Assembly (NCBI GenBank): GCA_019237515.1
Contig: JAFAGX010000068.1
Location: forward strand, 1 to 11,699
From: Acidobacteriaceae bacterium
Lineage (GTDB): Bacteria > Acidobacteriota > Terriglobia > Terriglobales > SbA1
Reading direction: 5' to 3'
Length of the DNA: 11,699 nt
The notes under the pieces are model-generated. The model saw nothing but the letters and a program-made list of their open reading frames with translations, did not search any database and was not told where the DNA came from. The position numbers and the translations under genes were made by a program. Numbering within the stretch: the stretch's first letter is position 1; each line of letters opens with the position of its first letter. Below are positions 7,886-11,699 of the stretch, piece after piece.

Positions 7886-10398
7886 GGATCCACCTTCCAA
7901 ATCTGAGTTGTGTATTCGTGAATGGTACGGTCGCTCGAGAATTTTCCCGAGCTCGCTACGTTCAGGATTGCCTTTTCGGCCCAGGCTCCCCGATCGCGAT
8001 AGAGCGCGCCCAACCGCTGCTGGGCTTCGACGTAGGACTTCAAGTCCGCCAGATGCATGTAGTGGTCGCCGAACAACAGAAGCGTATCGCGCAACGGTTC
8101 GAATGCTCCCGGCTCATAGTGGCTGAAATAGTCGGAAGAGATAAGGTCGATGGCGGCGCGAGTCTCAGGCTCGTGTTCGTAGTGCCACTGCGGGCTGTAC
8201 CAGGAGCGGCTGTTTTCCACCTGTTCCACGGTGAGCCCGAACAGAAAAAGATTTTCTTCTCCGGCCTCTTCCGCCATTTCGATCGTCGCTCCATCCCGGG
8301 TTCCGACCGTGAGCGCGCCGTTCATCATGAACTTCATGTTGCTGGTTCCGCTCGCCTCATAACCGGCGGTCGAGATCTGATTCGAAACGTCACTGGCGGG
8401 TATAAGCCTCTCTGCCAATGACACGTTGTACTCTGGCAGGAAGACGACTTTCATGCGGCCACGGACCACGGGATCGTTGTCGATCGTGCCCGCCAGGTTA
8501 TTGATGAACTTGATGATGAGTTTCGCCAGCCGATAGGCGGGCGCTGCTTTTCCGGCGAAAAAGAACGTGCGGGGCACCATCTCCAAATTGGGATTTTCCC
8601 GCAGCCGGTTATAAACGACGATGATGCGCAACGCATTCAGCAATTGCCGCTTGTATTCGTGAATGCGCTTGATCTGACTGTCGAAGATCGTGTCGGGATC
8701 AACGACCTGCCCTGAGGTTCGCTTCAGCCAGTCGGCAAAGCACACCTTCGCCTCGCGCTTCGCTCCGAGAAACGCTTGCCGAAACCCGGAATCTCCGGCC
8801 AACGCTTTGAGATCACGAAGCTGGTCGAGGTTGCCGATCCAGTTTTCGCCGATAGCCGAGGTAATCACCCGCGCCAGGCTGGGATTTGACTGGTGCAGCC
8901 AGCGGCGCGGCGTGACCCCGTTCGTCTTATTGTTAAAACGCTCGGGAAACATATCAGCCAGATCCTTCACCGTGGTCGTCCGCAACAATTTGGAATGGAC
9001 TGCGGCGACGCCGTTGGTCGAGTGCGAACCGACAATGGCAAGATTGGCCATGCGAATCTTGCGGGGACTCGTCTCTTCTACCAGGCTGATGCGCTCAACG
9101 CGTCCTTCATCGTTCGGAAAGCGCTCCCGCACTTGGTCGAGCAGGCGCCGGTTGACTTCGTAGATGATCTCAAGCTGGCGGGGAACGAGCGTTTCAAACC
9201 ATGCGACCGGCCACTTCTCCAGAGCCTCGGGCAGCAATGTGTGGTTGGTGTAGCCCAACGTCTTCGTGGTCAATTCCCACGCCTCATCCCAGCCCAGATG
9301 CGCATCGTCCACGAGAATGCGCATCAGTTCCGCGACTGCCATGGACGGATGTGTGTCGTTGAGCTGGATGGCAGCCTTCTCGGGCAATTTTGACCAATCG
9401 CTGTTGTGGCGAAGAAACCGCCGAATCAAATCCGCCAGAGAACACGCGACCAGGAAGTACTCCTGCACGAAACGCAGCTGTTGTCCGGCAGTGGTCGAGT
9501 CATCGGGATAGAGCACTCGGGTCAGCGATTCGGCTTCCAGTGTCCCGCCCAGCGCACCCACGAAATCGCCTGTGCCAAATTCCTGAAAATCAAAGAAATC
9601 GGCAGCCGCCGCAGCCCACAGGCGTAGGGTATTGATGGTCTTTCCCCCGTAGCCAACGACGGGACGGTCAAACGGAATTCCGAACAGGGTCGATGGCCGA
9701 TCGGGTATCACCTCGACCCGTCCGTCGCGCAGTTTGAAGGTGACGTTCAGCTTGATATCCACCTTCTCGTGTCGGCGGCAGATCTCCCATGGATCCCCGT
9801 CGCGCAGCCAGTTGTCGGGATTTTCCTGCTGCCAGCCGTTCACAAACGACTGTCGGAACATGCCGTACTCGTAGCGCAGACCATAGCCTGTCGCAGGCAA
9901 TTCCATCGTGGCCATCGAGTCGAGGAAACAGGCCGCAAGGCGGCCCAGGCCTCCGTTTCCCAGTCCCGCATCCGGTTCCTCCTCAATCAACTCCGGCCAA
10001 TCAATAGCTTTCTCTTTGACGACTTGCTGGATGACGGGATCAAGCAACAGGTTCGTGAGGTTATTGGACAGCGATCGTCCCAGCAGGAACTCCATGGAAA
10101 GGTAATAGATGCGTTTGGCATTTTGCTGCTCGTAGGTGGTTTTGGTTTTGACCCAGCGCTGGGCCAGAACATCCCGTACGGCATGGGAGACGGCTTCGAA
10201 GCGCTCGCGGGCGCTCGCCACCTTCGGGTCGATGGCCCGGTCAAACACCAGGTGCCGGTCGTAGAGCGCGTCCTCGGTTCCGGCGAATCGAATCGTTCCC
10301 GTTCCATACTGCTCGAGAAGTTTCGTAATGTCCGGTGGCTTCGGCGCCAAGGGAACGACTTTTGCGGCATCGGGGCGCGTCAACGTCTTTGTGCTCAT
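7870..10398 (-). CDS. glgP: Glycogen/starch/alpha-glucan phosphorylase (GT35)
   Basis: GlgP removes glucose from the non-reducing ends of glycogen or maltodextrin by phosphorolysis, giving glucose-1-phosphate. The 842-residue product has the phosphorylase features: [14 protein letters not shown] (~97-110), [15 protein letters not shown] (~147-161), NGVTPRRW (~493-500), [12 protein letters not shown] (~577-588) and the pyridoxal-phosphate signature [10 protein letters not shown], whose Lys is K689. Length is typical of bacterial GlgP (E. coli 815). The reading frame is open for 54 further codons upstream (to 10560), but the extra sequence looks non-coding and crosses a strong inverted repeat; the ATG at 10398 has GAGGA seven bases upstream and gives an N-terminus like the family, so I prefer it. 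It is the first gene of the glgP-pgm-malQ-glgX operon. Allosteric AMP sites of animal enzymes cannot be judged here. The Ser in place of the common Gly in the PLP motif is within the known family pattern. Confidence 0.95.
7893..7898 (-). promoter_or_regulatory. Ribosome binding site deciding the pgm start
   Basis: GGAAGG on the minus strand, seven bases before the ATG at 7885 and inside the last codons of glgP, so pgm translation is probably coupled to glgP. It argues against the in-frame TTG at 7900. Confidence 0.6.
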
Positions 10399-10405
10399 TC
10401 GGGGA

Positions 10406-10410
10406 TCCTC
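10406..10410 (-). promoter_or_regulatory. Ribosome binding site deciding the glgP start
   Basis: GAGGA on the minus strand, seven bases before the ATG at 10398. It favours this start over the 54-codon longer reading frame. Confidence 0.6.
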
Positions 10411-10438
10411 ATCCACAGTTTTTGGAGTTGGGTGGAGT

Positions 10439-10468
10439 TCTATAGGAAAAGATGCGAGTTCTTGATAA
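10439..10468 (-). promoter_or_regulatory. glgP: Weak candidate sigma-70-like promoter for the glycogen operon
   Basis: On the minus strand TTATCA (10463-10468) and TATAGA (10439-10444) are separated by 18 bases, each matching four of six consensus positions. They lie 41-70 nt upstream of the glgP ATG, in the only intergenic space preceding the operon. The match is weak and other promoters in the 210-nt gap are possible. Confidence 0.25.
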
Positions 10469-10505
10469 GCGATGACACCAGAAATGGGCGGAGCGAAGCA
10501 ATTGA

Positions 10506-10530
10506 ACCAAGGTATCTCTGATACCTTGGT
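10506..10530. promoter_or_regulatory. Perfect 11-bp inverted repeat upstream of glgP, candidate operator
   Basis: Arms ACCAAGGTATC and GATACCTTGGT flank a 3-nt spacer (TCT). A further GGTATC follows at 10528-10533. The element lies 79 nt after the stop of the nitroreductase gene and about 108 nt before the glgP ATG. Neither side has a T-run (the minus-strand continuation is TCAATTGCTTCG), so a standard intrinsic terminator is unlikely. A dimeric regulator binding site for the glycogen operon is the most natural reading; a factor-dependent or atypical terminator for the upstream gene remains possible. Confidence 0.5.
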
Positions 10531-10608
10531 ATCGGTTTGCCCGATCTGTAGCCGTTCCATTCCTCAACCGGACGACGGACACCTGCATTATCAGAACCAT
10601 CCAACGGT

Positions 10609-11262
10609 TCAGAGCAGGTGGCAGACCTCGTCGAAATCCAGGCGCGGCGAACGAGGGCGGAGCGAAGCGGGATCGCCATAGCCGATGTTGACGAGGAAAT
10701 TCGACTTAACGCTACCGGGCACATATTCTTCGGACAATCCCTTGCGTTCTGCCCCTGCCCCGAAGAACTCCTCGTCGACCTTGGCATTGTCGAACCCCGA
10801 CATCGGCCCACAATCTAATCCCAGGGCCCGGGCCGCGAGGATGAGATATGCTCCCTCGAGGGTGCCATTCCGCCGCGCCGTTACTTCCGCCAACTCCGCG
10901 TTGTCCCGAAACAGCTCCCGGAATGCCGGATTGTGGGGAGCGAGCTTGGCGAGTTTTTCGTAGAAGCGAAGATCGTAAGCCACGATCACGGTCAGAGGCG
11001 CGGACATCGTCTTCTCGACATTGCCTGCAGCCAGCGCCGGCCGTAGCCGGTCCTTGGCAGCTTTCGTCCGCAAGAAAAGGAAACGGGCAGGCATCGAATT
11101 GGCACTGGTCGGTCCCAGCTTGACCAGCTCATAAAGTTCCCGGACCGTCTCGTCCGAAACAGGCTTGTCGAGCCATCCGTTGTAGGTTCGGGCGGTGCGA
11201 AAAATCGTGTCCAAAGCATCGTCATTCACGCGATGGCGCAATATAGTTTCCAGCTGGCTCAT
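10609..11262 (-). CDS. rutE: RutE/HadB-type nitroreductase family protein (putative malonic semialdehyde reductase)
   Basis: A 217-residue FMN-dependent nitroreductase-fold protein. The order [21 protein letters not shown] (~24-44), [18 protein letters not shown] (~49-66), [17 protein letters not shown] (~73-89), [12 protein letters not shown] (~147-158) and [12 protein letters not shown] (~191-202) follows E. coli RutE closely; RutE reduces toxic malonic semialdehyde to 3-hydroxypropionate in uracil breakdown. Compared with RutE (196 residues), it has about 12 extra residues in a loop near 168-185 ([15 protein letters not shown]) and a few at the N-terminus. No other rut genes are nearby, so the physiological substrate may differ; many RutE/HadB relatives occur alone. 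The start is supported by GAGGA about 9 nt upstream. It is divergent from the gene at 11382 and lies upstream of, and in the same direction as, the glycogen operon, but a 210-nt gap containing an inverted repeat separates them. Confidence 0.8.
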   Translation of the reverse strand: MSQLETILRHRVNDDALDTIFRTARTYNGWLDKPVSDETVRELYELVKLGPTSANSMPARFLFLRTKAAKDRLRPALAAGNVEKTMSAPLTVIVAYDLRFYEKLAKLAPHNPAFRELFRDNAELAEVTARRNGTLEGAYLILAARALGLDCGPMSGFDNAKVDEEFFGAGAERKGLSEEYVPGSVKSNFLVNIGYGDPASLRPRSPRLDFDEVCHLL

Positions 11263-11306
11263 GATCGAGTTCCTCAGAGGCCCTTTCCAGACGTGGTCCT
11301 TGTTGA

Positions 11307-11322
11307 TGAAGGTCGTCCTTCA
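11307..11322. repeat. Short inverted repeat in a divergent intergenic region
   Basis: TGAAGG and CCTTCA flank a TCGT spacer in the 119-nt gap between two divergent genes (starts at 11262 and 11382). Both promoters should lie in this gap, but I see no clear -35/-10 pair. The repeat could be an operator; with 6-bp arms it may be chance. Confidence 0.3.
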
Positions 11323-11381
11323 CTTTAGAGGAACCTCGAACTGCTTTGGAGACTCAAAATAAACATCGAGCGGAGGCTTCG

Positions 11382-11699
11382 ATGAGGAATCCTGTCTATC
11401 GGTCCCAGTGGATCATCGTTCTCGTGAGCGTAGCCGTTGCGGTCATTTTAGTTGCGAGCGGGGAAACTTCCCCAGCGGTGGTCGGAGGGCAGCCGCCAGC
11501 TGTTCGAGAGCAGACGTTATCTACGTCGGGTGTTTCCGCGCTCCACGGCATCGTGGACTCCGCCCGGAATCCGGATCTTCGCTGGCCCGACTTTACGCCC
11601 TACAAAACAGAGGTTGCGAAGATTTACGGGTCGAACGGTTATTCACTTGTTTGGGTCGAGAACGGTCGCGTGCGCCCCCAAGGACTGGCTGTAATCAAG
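11382..11699 (+). CDS. Probable murein L,D-transpeptidase (YcbB-like), N-terminal part, truncated by window end
   Basis: The frame is open from the ATG at 11382 to the last base (106 codons), so the gene continues past the window. GGAGG (11372-11376) lies five bases before the ATG. Residues ~10-27 (WIIVLVSVAVAVILVASG) form a signal anchor or uncleaved signal peptide after a short basic N-terminus, followed by a Pro/Ser-rich linker. From residue ~65 the sequence LRWPDFTPYKTEVAKIYG, then GYSLVWVENGRVRPQGLAVI, resembles the N-terminal scaffold region of YcbB-type L,D-transpeptidases, in which a W/Y.....W...GRP..QA pattern precedes a peptidoglycan-binding domain and the YkuD catalytic domain. These enzymes form 3-3 crosslinks in the periplasmic peptidoglycan. 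The catalytic Cys/His region is outside the window, so the call rests on the N-terminal pattern and could be wrong; an exported protein of another family is the alternative. Confidence 0.55.
   Translation, partial: MRNPVYRSQWIIVLVSVAVAVILVASGETSPAVVGGQPPAVREQTLSTSGVSALHGIVDSARNPDLRWPDFTPYKTEVAKIYGSNGYSLVWVENGRVRPQGLAVIK

Noticed and set aside
10506..10530. Inverted repeat read as an intrinsic terminator
   Set aside because: The stem is strong, but neither strand has a run of T after it; an operator reading is preferred, though not proven.
10399..10560. N-terminal extension of GlgP by 54 codons
   Set aside because: The extra segment has no phosphorylase similarity, passes through the inverted repeat at 10506-10530, and the internal ATG at 10398 has a good ribosome binding site.
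11452..11694. 80-codon + strand open frame near the right edge
   Set aside because: It is out of frame with the longer edge-reaching gene at 11382, which has a ribosome binding site, a signal anchor and family-like sequence; the alternative is basic, Arg-rich and unrecognisable.

Overview
The window looks like a chromosomal segment from a GC-rich soil bacterium. Acidobacteriota is my best guess, from the DUF2934 protein, the YcbB-like L,D-transpeptidase start and the glycogen operon arrangement; this is inference and no 16S or other marker is present. All clear genes are ordinary cellular genes. I see no tRNA, rRNA, insertion sequence, phage gene, CRISPR array or defence module, and no intergenic gap longer than about 300 bases.

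Left part (1-2395, + strand). The 3' end of a UbiD-type decarboxylase large subunit (VdcC/BsdC-like) is followed by its small zinc-ribbon-like partner VdcD. Together these point to a non-oxidative hydroxyarylic acid decarboxylase; the UbiX-like flavin prenyltransferase (VdcB) that usually accompanies them is not in view and may lie upstream. A possible 21-codon ORF bridges vdcD to a pyridoxamine 5'-phosphate oxidase-fold protein. A DUF488/YeaO-like gene and a DUF2934 gene follow, overlapping by 4 nt, with a perfect 18-bp palindrome at their junction.

Centre (2429-10398, - strand). Four genes with consecutive short overlaps (16, 11 and 4 nt) form a glycogen/maltodextrin breakdown operon in the order glgP, pgm, malQ, glgX. 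GlgP releases glucose-1-phosphate from outer chains, GlgX removes the limit-dextrin branches, MalQ disproportionates the short maltooligosaccharides so they can be phosphorolysed again, and Pgm converts glucose-1-phosphate to glucose-6-phosphate for glycolysis. Biosynthetic genes (glgA, glgB, glgC) are absent. A strong 11-bp inverted repeat lies about 110 nt upstream of the glgP start.

Right part (10609-11699). A RutE/HadB-type nitroreductase (- strand) is divergent from a gene on the + strand that runs off the window end. That gene begins with a membrane anchor and resembles the N-terminal scaffold region of YcbB-type L,D-transpeptidases.

I found no convincing undescribed system. The items most worth a second look are the inverted repeat before glgP, the palindrome at 2130-2147, the short coupled ORF at 1089-1154 and the tandem-repeat tail of MalQ.
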